Below, one piece after another: positions 42,611-51,223 of a stretch of 64,000 nt of DNA. A program made the position numbers and the translations under genes. Origin of the DNA: Lachnospiraceae bacterium (GTDB lineage: Bacteria > Bacillota > Clostridia > Lachnospirales > Lachnospiraceae); contig JAGASK010000029.1 in the NCBI GenBank assembly GCA_017621815.1, positions 62,001-126,000 on the forward strand, given 5' to 3'. Every line of letters begins with the position of its first letter. Position 1 is the stretch's first letter. The notes under the pieces are model-generated. The model ran no database searches and had not been told where the DNA came from. It worked only from the letters and a program-made list of their open reading frames with translations.

Positions 42611-45600
42611 ATGGCAGTGACATTTACGCCGGAACAGCAAAAGGTAATTGACCTCCATAACAGGAATATTCTTGTTTCTGCAGCCGCAGGTTCGGGAAAA
42701 ACCGCAGTGCTGGTGGAGCGTATCATAAAAATGATTACCGATGAAAAGAATAAGGTGGATATAGACAGGCTTTTAGTGGTGACCTTCACCAACGCTGCCG
42801 CTGCGGAAATGCGGGAGAGAATCAGTCAGGCCATTGACAGAAAGCTGGAGGAGCAGCCGGAAAACCAGCATCTGCAAAGACAGGCCGCCCTGCTTCACAA
42901 CGCTCAGATTACTACTATTGACAGCTTCTGTCTGTTTATCATCAGAAATAATTTCAATGATATCGGATTGGATCCGGGTTTTCGTGTGGCTGATGAAGGG
43001 GAGCTTAAGCTGATGAAGCAGGATGTGCTGACGGAGCTTCTGGAAAAAAGGTACAGTGAAAAGGACGAGGCTTTTCTTAACTGTGTGGAGTATTTTACAG
43101 GAGGCAGCAACGATAAGCAGCTGGAGGAATATATTTCAAAGCTGTATGAATTTTCCATGAGCAATCCATGGCCGGAGGAGTGGCTTTCCCAAAGGAAAGA
43201 AGATTATTCTATAACGGATGTTACTGAAATAGAAGAAAGCGACTGGTGCCGTTATCTTGTGAATTATATCAGAACTTCCTTAAAAGAATACAGCAGCAGC
43301 CTTTTACAGGCTCTTAAACTGATACATCTTCCCGCAGGACCGTATTATTATGGAGAGCTGTTTGAAAAGGAACAGGAGATGCTTTACAAAGTATCAGAAA
43401 AAGAGACTTTTTCCGAACTGTATGAAGCTTTTGAGACTATCAGCTTCGGACGTCTTCCGGGGAAGAGGGATGATACAGTAGATGAAGAATGCAAGAAAAA
43501 AGCCCAACAGATTAGAAATGATGTAAAAAAGAAAGTAGAAGATATGAAAAACGCTTATTTCCTGCTGTCGCCGGGGCAGATTGCCCAGAGAATGGAAATG
43601 GCTAAAGAGCCTGTCAGGACTTTAATGGTACTTGTGCTTCAGTTCAGGGAAATGCTGGATGAACGGAAAAGAAAGGATAATATTATAGACTTTCATGATA
43701 TGGAGCATTTTGCATTAAATATTCTTCTTAAGAAAAATGATAAAGGGGAATATGAAGCCACACCGGCTGCAAGGGAATACAGGCAGTTTTTTCATGAAAT
43801 TCTGATTGATGAGTATCAGGACAGTAATCTGGTGCAGGAGCTGCTTTTAAAAAGCGTGTCGGGAGAAGAAGAAGGACATTTTAACCGATTTATGGTTGGA
43901 GATGTTAAACAGAGTATTTATAAGTTCCGTCTGGCAAGACCGGAGCTTTTTATAGAAAAATACACCTGTTATACAAAGATTGACTCAGATAGACAACGAA
44001 TTGATTTGCATAAGAATTTCAGGAGCCGCCGGGAGGTACTTGAAAGTGTAAATAATTTGTTCTACCGGATTATGGGGGAGAGTCTGGGAGGAGTCGCTTA
44101 TGACGAAGATGCTGCGCTGTATCCGGGTGCAGTCTATCCGGATTATGGTCATAATCAGACAGAAACCATATTAATAGGAAAGGATAAGGAAAGCCGCCTG
44201 TCCTCAAGAGAGCAGGAGGCGGCAGTCATTGCAGGAAGAATTAAAAAGCTGCTTCGTGAATTTCAGGTTACAGATAAGGAAACAGGAGAACTTCGTCCTG
44301 TCAAGTACAGTGATATTGTGATTCTGCTCAGAACTACATCAGGCTGGGCAGAGGACTTTAAGAGAATTTTTGAAAAAGAAGGAGTTCCAGCATATGTGTC
44401 TTCAAGGACAGGATATTTTCAGGCTTCTGAGGTGCGGGAGCTTTTGCAGCTTCTCCATGTGCTGGATAATCCTCTTCAGGATATACCTTTTTACGGCACT
44501 TTAAAATCTTTTTTCGGAGGTTTCAGGGAAGAAGAAATAGCATTGATACGAAGTATCGGAAGGAAAGGAGCCTTCCTGTATGAGAATTGCGTAGCCCTTG
44601 GAGGTCAAAACACAGAGGGCAATACAAAAACTAATACAAAAATCAATGAGGAAACCAACACGGAAGCAGATGCAGGATCAGAAGAACACATCGCAGAAAT
44701 TTTTGGAAACAATGAAGAATATGATAAAATTAAATCTAAAATTAATAATTTTTTGAGCAGACTGGCGGATTTGCGTAAGAAAGCGTCTTATACCCCTATT
44801 CACAAGCTGATTCAGGATATTCTGACACAGACAGGATATCTGGAATATATATCGGCTAAACCGGGGGGTGAGCAGCGCCGGGCTAATGTGGAGATGCTGC
44901 TGACAAGGGCTGCGGCATTTGAAAACACCAGTTATTATGGTCTGTTCCATTTCCTCAGATATATTGAACAACTGGAAAAATATCAGGTGGATTATGGGGA
45001 AGCCGACATTTTAGATGAAAATGCGGATGTAGTGCGCATTATGAGTATTCATAAAAGTAAGGGATTGGAATTTCCTGTATGCTTTGTGGCAGGACTTTCC
45101 AAAAAGTTTAATATGCAGGATACCACAGGCCGCTTTATTGCAGATGTGGATATGGGAATTGGTGTGGACTATATTGACAGTGAGAGAAGGATCCAAAGCA
45201 GGACGCTTCGCAAAAATGCCATTGCCATGAAGCTGAAGCTGGACAGTCTGGGTGAGGAACTGCGTATTTTATATGTAGCTATGACCCGTGCAAAGGAAAA
45301 GCTGTTTCTTTCCGCAGTTATTCCGGACTGCGATAAACTGAAAGAAAACCTTGAACAGGAAAAAGCTTTCTTTACATATGATTCAGAGAAAAAAGGCAGG
45401 GTGCCCTTTTCTGCCCTGGCGGGGGCGGGCAGTTATCTTGATTTTCTGCTGCCCTGTCTGGAAGAAGCCCAGTGGGTTTACCCGGAGGATATTCTTGTTC
45501 CCGATGTGGAGGATGCACTGAGAATTAATGAGGCAAAACAAAAACTTCTATTGTCTGATGGAGACAATGAAATTATGACATATTTGTCGAAAAAGTTTGA

Positions 45601-46411
45601 AAGGAAGTATCCTTACAGCTATTTAGCTGATTTATTTGTAAAAACTACTGTGTCGGAATTAAAGAAAGCGGGAGCACAGCATTTATCCGATAAGTCAATA
45701 GCGCGGTCAGATGACATTGCAGAAGGCATGGTAAGTATAGACCGCGGGTTTACAAAGCAAATGTACGAAGAGCCTGAAATAGTGCCATATATACCTTCTT
45801 TTATCAAAGAGAAGGAAGGCATGTCAGGTACTGATAGAGGAAGCGCTTATCACAAGGTAATGGAGCTTCTTGATTTTGGAAGATTTGCAAAGCTGGAAAA
45901 AACAGGAGAAAGTATGACGGAGGATGAGTCTCACCATAAGGGAGGACAGTGGCAGGATACAGCTCTGAAGGAGGAAATTCTGCGGCAGCTTAAGGGAATG
46001 GAGCAAAGTGAAAAAATCACCCATGAATGGAGAAATTCCGTATCGGTATCAAAGCTCCTTAAATTCTTCGGCACTTCCCTGGCGGAAAGAATGATAATGG
46101 CGGCAGAAAAAAAACAGCTTTATAAAGAACAGCCTTTTGTGCTGGGTCTGCCTGCCAATAAACTGAACAGGACCCTTCCGGAATCGGAAATGGTGCTGAT
46201 ACAGGGAATTATTGACGTTTTCTTTGAGGAAGACGGAAAGGTGATTGTGGCAGATTATAAGACGGACAGAGTTGAAAAGGAGGAGGAACTGATAAGGCGC
46301 TATCAGGTGCAGCTTGATTATTACGGACAGGCGCTTGAAAGAATTACTGGCAGGGAGGTAGCGGAAAAGATTATTTATTCTTTTGCTCTTTCAAAAGAAA
46401 TCAGGTTATAA
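42611..46411 (+). CDS. addA: ATP-dependent helicase-nuclease subunit A
   Basis: AddA is the UvrD-type helicase and 3'-strand nuclease of the AddAB complex. The 1266-residue product has Q-motif FTPEQQKVID, Walker A AAAGSGKTAVLVERI (near residue 23), Walker B region LIDEYQDSN (near 397), helicase motifs VGDVKQSIYKFR and MSIHKSKGLEFPV, and a C-terminal nuclease with GSAYHKVMELLD and VADYKTD. An Asn/Thr/Glu-rich insert (near 665-690, GNTKTNTKINEETNTEADAG) looks like a variable linker. The helicase and nuclease motifs listed are present. Confidence 0.97.
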   Translation: MAVTFTPEQQKVIDLHNRNILVSAAAGSGKTAVLVERIIKMITDEKNKVDIDRLLVVTFTNAAAAEMRERISQAIDRKLEEQPENQHLQRQAALLHNAQITTIDSFCLFIIRNNFNDIGLDPGFRVADEGELKLMKQDVLTELLEKRYSEKDEAFLNCVEYFTGGSNDKQLEEYISKLYEFSMSNPWPEEWLSQRKEDYSITDVTEIEESDWCRYLVNYIRTSLKEYSSSLLQALKLIHLPAGPYYYGELFEKEQEMLYKVSEKETFSELYEAFETISFGRLPGKRDDTVDEECKKKAQQIRNDVKKKVEDMKNAYFLLSPGQIAQRMEMAKEPVRTLMVLVLQFREMLDERKRKDNIIDFHDMEHFALNILLKKNDKGEYEATPAAREYRQFFHEILIDEYQDSNLVQELLLKSVSGEEEGHFNRFMVGDVKQSIYKFRLARPELFIEKYTCYTKIDSDRQRIDLHKNFRSRREVLESVNNLFYRIMGESLGGVAYDEDAALYPGAVYPDYGHNQTETILIGKDKESRLSSREQEAAVIAGRIKKLLREFQVTDKETGELRPVKYSDIVILLRTTSGWAEDFKRIFEKEGVPAYVSSRTGYFQASEVRELLQLLHVLDNPLQDIPFYGTLKSFFGGFREEEIALIRSIGRKGAFLYENCVALGGQNTEGNTKTNTKINEETNTEADAGSEEHIAEIFGNNEEYDKIKSKINNFLSRLADLRKKASYTPIHKLIQDILTQTGYLEYISAKPGGEQRRANVEMLLTRAAAFENTSYYGLFHFLRYIEQLEKYQVDYGEADILDENADVVRIMSIHKSKGLEFPVCFVAGLSKKFNMQDTTGRFIADVDMGIGVDYIDSERRIQSRTLRKNAIAMKLKLDSLGEELRILYVAMTRAKEKLFLSAVIPDCDKLKENLEQEKAFFTYDSEKKGRVPFSALAGAGSYLDFLLPCLEEAQWVYPEDILVPDVEDALRINEAKQKLLLSDGDNEIMTYLSKKFERKYPYSYLADLFVKTTVSELKKAGAQHLSDKSIARSDDIAEGMVSIDRGFTKQMYEEPEIVPYIPSFIKEKEGMSGTDRGSAYHKVMELLDFGRFAKLEKTGESMTEDESHHKGGQWQDTALKEEILRQLKGMEQSEKITHEWRNSVSVSKLLKFFGTSLAERMIMAAEKKQLYKEQPFVLGLPANKLNRTLPESEMVLIQGIIDVFFEEDGKVIVADYKTDRVEKEEELIRRYQVQLDYYGQALERITGREVAEKIIYSFALSKEIRL

Positions 46412-46417
46412 CAGGGC

Positions 46418-46446
46418 TTGACAAAAAAGTAAAATAGCCGTATGTT
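46418..46446 (+). promoter_or_regulatory. Sigma-A promoter of the TPP riboswitch-thiT transcript
   Basis: TTGACA (46418-46423), a 17-nt spacer and TATGTT (46441-46446), starting 7 bases after the addA stop codon. The transcript would begin near 46453, just ahead of the riboswitch. Confidence 0.75.
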
Positions 46447-46469
46447 AGGTTAAACATAATAATATTAAG

Positions 46470-46562
46470 TCGCTAGGGGAGCTTTAGCTGAGATTGACCA
46501 AAGGGTATTTGGTCTAACCCTCATTACCTGACCCGGATAATACCGGCGTAGGGAAGCTGATT
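46470..46562 (+). promoter_or_regulatory. TPP (thiamine pyrophosphate) riboswitch
   Basis: The THI-box core is clear: CTAGGGGAGC (46473-46482), GCTGAGA (46487-46493), an ACCC pairing element (46517-46520), TTACCTGACCCGGATAATACCGGCGTAGGGAAGCT region (46524-46558), with the CUGA and GGAUAA pyrimidine-sensing positions present. It precedes the thiamine transporter gene thiT and should switch it off when TPP is plentiful. Confidence 0.96.
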
Positions 46563-46653
46563 TTTAATAAGTCATTATGCAGTGATGCCGGATATGTTGG
46601 AAATATTGTGCAGGCAGTCACTATATTATGATTTATGAAATCAAACAAAGGGC

Positions 46654-46685
46654 CCTCCTGTGATGAATTACAAGGAGGTTTTTTT
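46654..46685 (+). terminator. Terminator hairpin of the riboswitch that also contains the thiT ribosome binding site
   Basis: CCTCCT-GT (46654-46661) pairs with AC-(A)-AGGAGG (46670-46678) with one bulged A, followed by seven T (46679-46685) and at once by the ATG of thiT. The right arm is the Shine-Dalgarno AAGGAGG. Termination and translation block can therefore be one structure. Confidence 0.85.
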
Positions 46686-47378
46686 ATGTCATTTTTTTTG
46701 AATCAGGAAGACGGATACTATTCCTTAGCCACCGGCGGAGTACTGGCAGTTATTGTTATCATAGCCTTATTGGTTGTGCTGACCGCTCTCTTAAAGGAAA
46801 AAGGCGATGAAGGGGAAAAGAAGCAGCAAAAAGGCTTTTCTGCCAAGCAGCTGGTATTCAGTGCGGCAGCCATTGCCCTTGGTTTTGTAGCTTCTTACAT
46901 TAAAATCGTTCCTATGCCCTGGGGAGGCTCGGTAACTTTGTGCTCCATGCTGTTTGTTACCTTAATCGGTTATTGGTACGGACCTAAAATCGGTCTTGCA
47001 GCCGGCTTTGCTTATGGATTTCTTCAGTTTGTACAGGATGGGGGGAGTTATATTCTGTCACCCCTCCAGGCATGCCTCGATTATATCCTGGCGTTTGCAG
47101 CGCTTGGTTTATCCGGCCTTTTTTACAAAAAGGCAAACGGTCTTATCAAGGGATACATTTTTGCAATATTGGTAAGGGGGCTTTTCCATACCATCGGAGG
47201 ATACTTATACTGGATGGATTATATGCCGGATTCCTTCCCGAAATCCCTGTCGGCAATTTATCCTATTGCTTATAATTATGCATATATTCTGGCAGAAGGC
47301 ATTGTTACGGTAATTATCCTGATGCTGCCTCCGGTAAAGAGTGCAATGACAAGAGTAAAAAATATGGCAATTCAATAG
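46686..47378 (+). CDS. thiT: Thiamine transporter, ECF substrate-binding subunit
   Basis: ThiT is the membrane S-component that binds thiamine and works with a shared ECF energising module encoded elsewhere. The 230-residue product has the ThiT core of about six membrane segments: KIVPMPWGGSVTLCSMLFV (near 75), YWYGPKIGLAAGFAYGFLQF (near 97), and GGYLYWMDYMPDSFPKS with the aromatic thiamine-site residues. An extra hydrophobic N-terminal helix (VLAVIVIIALLVVLTALL, near 20) precedes the core and is longer than usual. The ATG at 46686 is fixed by AAGGAGG; a TPP riboswitch lies upstream. Confidence 0.93.
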   Translation: MSFFLNQEDGYYSLATGGVLAVIVIIALLVVLTALLKEKGDEGEKKQQKGFSAKQLVFSAAAIALGFVASYIKIVPMPWGGSVTLCSMLFVTLIGYWYGPKIGLAAGFAYGFLQFVQDGGSYILSPLQACLDYILAFAALGLSGLFYKKANGLIKGYIFAILVRGLFHTIGGYLYWMDYMPDSFPKSLSAIYPIAYNYAYILAEGIVTVIILMLPPVKSAMTRVKNMAIQ

Positions 47379-47555
47379 CCGTATTAACTTGCGGGAGATG
47401 GCGGTGGAAGGAATGCGGGCACAGGCTGGCAGGACCGAATACGGGCTCAGGGCAGCAGACAGAATATTACTTGAAAAAACGTTCTCCAAGTGGTATTTTC
47501 TTATTATATGATTTGGATGCCGGAAGGTATCCTTTAGAATTACGAGGAGACGAGA

Positions 47556-49043
47556 ATGAGAGCAGGCGGCATATTATTACCGGTTTCAAGTATTCCTTCT
47601 AAATACGGAATCGGAACTTTTTCAAAAGAAGCATATGAATTTGTTGATTTTCTGGCGAAGGCGGGACAGACCTACTGGCAGATACTTCCACTTGGACCTA
47701 CAGGCTATGGAGATTCACCTTATCAGTCTTTTTCTACCTTTGCCGGAAATCCCTATTATATTGACCTGGAGCAGCTGACCCGGGCAGGATATCTGACAGA
47801 GGAAGATTGTGAAGGCTGTGATTACGGCAGTAATGAAGAATATGTGGATTATGAAAAAATTTATAACTCCCGTTTTAAGATATTATATAAAGCATTTGTA
47901 AACAGCAAAATAGAAAGCAGCAGCGAATTTAAGGATTTTGTCAGGAAAAATGAAGCCTGGCTTTCTGATTATGCGCTGTATATGGCAATCAAGGATTCGC
48001 TCGGCGGCATTAGCTGGGCGCAGTGGGATGAAGATATTAAAACACGTAAAAGTTCCGCTCTTGAGAAATATAAGAAAGAGTTGAAAGAGCAGATTCTGTT
48101 TTATGAATTTCAGCAATTTCTGTTTAAAAGCCAGTGGACAAAGCTGAAAGAATATGCCAATGAAAAAGGAATACTGATTATCGGTGATATCCCTATTTAT
48201 GTGGCTTTTGACAGCGCCGATACATGGGCCAATCCTTCTCTGTTCCAGCTGGATGAAAGCTGTACGCCTATCGGTGTGGCAGGCTGTCCGCCGGATGCAT
48301 TTTCTGCAACAGGACAGCTTTGGGGAAATCCTTTGTACCGCTGGGAATATCACAAAAAAACGGGATATGAATGGTGGATGCGCAGAATTTCTTACTGTTA
48401 TGAGTTATATGACGTAGTCAGAATCGACCACTTCAGAGGCTTTGATGAATATTATTCCATTCCCTATGGCAACCCGACCGCTGAATTCGGCAAATGGGAA
48501 AAAGGCCCCGGATATGATTTGTTTAAGGTAATGAAGGAAAAACTGGGAAATAAGCCGGTAATAGCGGAAGACCTTGGATTTTTAACACCTTCCGTATTGA
48601 AACTGGTAAAAAAGACAGGTTATCCGGGCATGAAGATTCTGCAGTTTGCCTTTGATTCCAGGGAAGAAAGCGATTATCTGCCTCACAATTATACGTCAAA
48701 TTCCGTTGTATATACGGGAACCCATGATAATGATACCACTCTTGGCTGGCTGAATGCGATTGGCAGAAAGGACAAGAGCTTTGCAAAGAGATATCTGAAT
48801 ATTAAATCCAATAAGGATATTGAATGGGAATTTATCAGGGCGGCGCTTTCCTGTGTATCTGATACAGCTATTATTCCCATGCAGGATTATCTGGGACTTG
48901 GAAGTGAGGCGAGAATAAATATTCCATCAACCCTTGGAAATAACTGGAAGTGGCGTATGGTGAAAGGTTCGCTTACAGAAGAACTGGCAGAGAAAATTTA
49001 TAAAATGAGCAAAATGTACGGAAGAATTCCTAAAAGAAAGTAA
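47556..49043 (+). CDS. malQ: 4-alpha-glucanotransferase (amylomaltase)
   Basis: A 495-residue family 77 glycoside hydrolase that moves alpha-1,4-glucan segments between maltodextrins in the cytosol. It starts with the usual RAGGILLPVSSIPSKYGIG and has YWQILPLGPTGYGDSPYQSFS. The catalytic nucleophile lies in VRIDHFRGF (near 290), the acid/base Glu in VIAEDLGFL (near 337) and the third carboxylate in GTHDNDTT (near 393). GAGGAGA precedes the ATG. It is read from its own promoter region after thiT; no carbohydrate-response site was identified. Confidence 0.96.
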   Translation: MRAGGILLPVSSIPSKYGIGTFSKEAYEFVDFLAKAGQTYWQILPLGPTGYGDSPYQSFSTFAGNPYYIDLEQLTRAGYLTEEDCEGCDYGSNEEYVDYEKIYNSRFKILYKAFVNSKIESSSEFKDFVRKNEAWLSDYALYMAIKDSLGGISWAQWDEDIKTRKSSALEKYKKELKEQILFYEFQQFLFKSQWTKLKEYANEKGILIIGDIPIYVAFDSADTWANPSLFQLDESCTPIGVAGCPPDAFSATGQLWGNPLYRWEYHKKTGYEWWMRRISYCYELYDVVRIDHFRGFDEYYSIPYGNPTAEFGKWEKGPGYDLFKVMKEKLGNKPVIAEDLGFLTPSVLKLVKKTGYPGMKILQFAFDSREESDYLPHNYTSNSVVYTGTHDNDTTLGWLNAIGRKDKSFAKRYLNIKSNKDIEWEFIRAALSCVSDTAIIPMQDYLGLGSEARINIPSTLGNNWKWRMVKGSLTEELAEKIYKMSKMYGRIPKRK

Positions 49044-49129
49044 AAACAGCGGAAAGTCTGTTTTGTCGGCTTCCCATTGATATGAATAATAATGAATCAA
49101 AGCTGCCAGGGCGGTGAAAGGAGCAGAAT

Positions 49130-49453
49130 ATGACTTATCAGGAAATTGTGGAAAAAGCGAAAGAAATATATAAAAATGCAGATGCAGGAAAGGTAAAAGA
49201 GCACGTAGCCATTCAGTTTAATATTACCGGAGAAGGAGCAGGTGCATTTTATCTTGAAATTAACAATGGTAAAGTGGATATCCAGCCCTATGAATATCAT
49301 GACAGGGATGTTCTGGTTACAACCTCTGCAGATGTTCTTTTGCAGATTGTATCCGGTAAGCTGGGGCTTGAAAAAGCATATCTTACCGGAAAGCTGCATG
49401 CTGAAGGAAACCTGGGTAAAGCGCTTCTTTTAAAGAAAGTAGAAACTAAATAA
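49130..49453 (+). CDS. SCP2 sterol-binding domain protein
   Basis: A 107-residue single-domain protein with the SCP2 pattern. It has a helical N-terminus, a five-stranded sheet with VAIQFNITGEGAGAFYLEI, then VLVTTSADVLLQIVSGKLGLEKAYLTGKLHAEGNLGKALLL covering the conserved lipid-tunnel end (given in part, residues 62-102). Bacterial members bind fatty acyl chains or other hydrophobic ligands; no pathway partner is nearby. GAAAGGAG precedes the ATG. Its 3' end overlaps the convergent CYTH gene by 8 bases. Confidence 0.85.
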   Translation: MTYQEIVEKAKEIYKNADAGKVKEHVAIQFNITGEGAGAFYLEINNGKVDIQPYEYHDRDVLVTTSADVLLQIVSGKLGLEKAYLTGKLHAEGNLGKALLLKKVETK

Positions 49454-49940
49454 ATTTCTTCCGGGATAAATTGGAATTGTGATATTCCTTATTATAAGTG
49501 ACATCCTCAAGAAACCAGTGGGGAGGCAAAAATGCATTTGCCATTTCCTCATCGGGGAATTCCACCTCCGCAATGCATAAGGGTGCAAAAGGAGGTTCAA
49601 ATACATCCAGCTCAATGGTGAGAGAAGGCATATCCTTTGGAGGCATATAGTCCTTTTTGAATTCAGGAGAGGAAATAGGAAAAAGATATCGCTTTTTGGA
49701 AATAATATTGCCGTCTGCTTTGGTAAGCAGATGTTCATAGGCTTCTTTGTTCAGGGGAAGATTATATTCTTCACGGGCAAGGAGGCCCTTTCCTTTGTAG
49801 GTCAGAAAATATTCGTCATTCTGACGGCGGATTCGGAGCACAGGATCTGTATTCAAATAAGCCTGTTCAATGATAAGGCAGGTGTGCTTTTCCAAATCTT
49901 CCGGCAGTGCGGTAATTGTAAATTTACGTTCAATTTCCAT
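49446..49940 (-). CDS. CYTH domain protein (triphosphate tunnel metalloenzyme)
   Basis: A 164-residue member of the CYTH/ygiF-type triphosphatases. It begins MEIERKF, the diagnostic ExExK motif that binds the metal and triphosphate, and continues with alternating charged strands (RIRRQNDEYFLTYKGKG, ITISKKRYLFP, SLTIELDVFE, AEVEFPDEE). The likely activity is hydrolysis of inorganic triphosphate or nucleotide triphosphates. The ATG at 49940 follows GAGG and puts ExExK at the start, as is usual; upstream in-frame starts add unrelated residues. Confidence 0.9.
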   Translation of the reverse strand: MEIERKFTITALPEDLEKHTCLIIEQAYLNTDPVLRIRRQNDEYFLTYKGKGLLAREEYNLPLNKEAYEHLLTKADGNIISKKRYLFPISSPEFKKDYMPPKDMPSLTIELDVFEPPFAPLCIAEVEFPDEEMANAFLPPHWFLEDVTYNKEYHNSNLSRKKFI

Positions 49941-50018
49941 AATAATCCTCATTTCTGAGCGACCTGTCGCGAAGAGGAGATGCAAATATCCGGTTCTTAG
50001 CAACAGAGCGTTGGTTTT

Positions 50019-50909
50019 TCATTCATGCAGTTCCTGATAGATACTGTCGCAATCATAATCAGGTGAAAATCCCCTGGCTATTTCACAGATTTTTTCGGTT
50101 TTTTCTATATCTTCTTCTAAATCCTCCGCGATCTGCTCTGTTGTTTTCCCTTTACGGAGTTTTTTACAAATCTGCTTTATCAGGATTCGTTCCGCACCTT
50201 CGCTGCGGCCTTCGGCAAGACCTTCATCTCTTGCCTCTGCCAGTTCTTCCCATCTCTGCATATACCTCACCCCCATCTTTTCCGATTCTTTGACCTTCTT
50301 TACCTGCCTGTGAATCAGTTTAATCTTTTTACTCTTTGTCCTGTCCGCTATTTCTGCGGAAGAATTTGTTACATAGTCCATAAAGTCCAGGAACTCTTCT
50401 GAAAAATCAGCCCTGTTTTTTCCTGCTGTGTTAATAAAGATTCGGATTGCGCCGTCCCCCAGTTTTAACTCAGGACACTCCCTGCAGGTTCCTTCAAAGG
50501 TATAACGGCACAGTCCCTTCCCGAAAATATCAAAAGGCGCTATCAATATAAAACAGCTGTCATTCAGCGCACCAAAGTCCCGGGTCCCCGGCTCCAGGAG
50601 GGAGACATCCAGCTGTGCCTGGTAATACCGGCTTCTTTTCCGGAGATTTCCTGTATTTTTTTGCTGCATTTCCGTGTAATAAATTTTTTTGCTGCGGTCC
50701 ATGCTGACCACGTCCAGTCTGACTTCCCGAAGCTGCGGCGATATCCTCAATTCCTTTTCCGTTTGAGGTTTGTCAAGCAGTTCCACTTCATTTTCAAGCA
50801 GAATGCTGACTGCCGCCTCATAAGCTTCTCTGTTTTCCATGGTCTCGTCAAAGAGAAACCTGTCTACAAGGTTCAGGTTTTCCAGTGTTGTTACTGTTTC
50901 GTTTCCCAT
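50019..50909 (-). CDS. Rpn family recombination-promoting nuclease / PD-(D/E)XK transposase-like protein
   Basis: An apparently intact 296-residue member. The N-terminal nuclease core has EVRLDVVSMDRSKKIYYTEMQQ, whose Asp and ExQ match the PD-(D/E)XK pattern, followed by RSRYYQAQLD. The C-terminal third has a charged helical tail with repeats (EARDEGLAEGRSEG). Rpn proteins are DNA endonucleases that promote RecA-independent recombination. The ATG at 50909 follows AAGGAGG. The roughly 200-nt leader is shared with the truncated copy at 60.4 kb. Confidence 0.88.
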   Translation of the reverse strand: MGNETVTTLENLNLVDRFLFDETMENREAYEAAVSILLENEVELLDKPQTEKELRISPQLREVRLDVVSMDRSKKIYYTEMQQKNTGNLRKRSRYYQAQLDVSLLEPGTRDFGALNDSCFILIAPFDIFGKGLCRYTFEGTCRECPELKLGDGAIRIFINTAGKNRADFSEEFLDFMDYVTNSSAEIADRTKSKKIKLIHRQVKKVKESEKMGVRYMQRWEELAEARDEGLAEGRSEGAERILIKQICKKLRKGKTTEQIAEDLEEDIEKTEKICEIARGFSPDYDCDSIYQELHE

Positions 50910-50928
50910 ATGTTTTCCTCCTTGCCGC

Positions 50929-51019
50929 AGGAAAATGTATGGAAAAACTTTTCTGGCAACAGCCGCATTTGTTCTCATTTTCCTGCTTTTGTAATATTGA
51001 TTGGATTTTTAAAAGCAGG
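50929..51019 (-). ncRNA. Structured leader of the Rpn gene
   Basis: On the minus-strand transcript AGGAAAATG (from 50984-50976) pairs with CATTTTCCT (50937-50929) and CCTGCTTTT-type arms at 51019-51011 and 50990-50982 form a second stem. The two stems share three bases (50982-50984), so they compete. Both stems are also present in the copy at 60.7 kb, with one compensatory base-pair change. Confidence 0.5.
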
Positions 51020-51109
51020 ATTTCAAAGAAAAAAGAACAGACTGTTCTGTCAGATGCGGCGGTGCCGCTAAATAAGCTTCCGCTTATAGAAATCTTTTGC
51101 TTTGAAAAT

Positions 51110-51138
51110 ATGGTATCATACAATCGTCATATATTCAA
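51110..51138 (-). promoter_or_regulatory. Promoter of the Rpn gene
   Basis: On the minus strand TTGAAT (51138-51133), a 17-nt spacer and TACCAT (51115-51110). The same -35 and spacing occur before the second Rpn copy. A predicted leader of about 195 nt follows. Confidence 0.55.
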
Positions 51139-51223
51139 TCACTTTTTAATGTTTTTTTGAATGTCACAATCAGTTCCGCCCTCTGTTATAATTTCAGGAA
51201 CCAAACATGAATTAAATCTCTTA

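Noticed and set aside
46560-46650. Additional small gene between the TPP riboswitch and thiT
   Set aside because: The sequence is the expression platform; no start with a ribosome binding site precedes the thiT hairpin.
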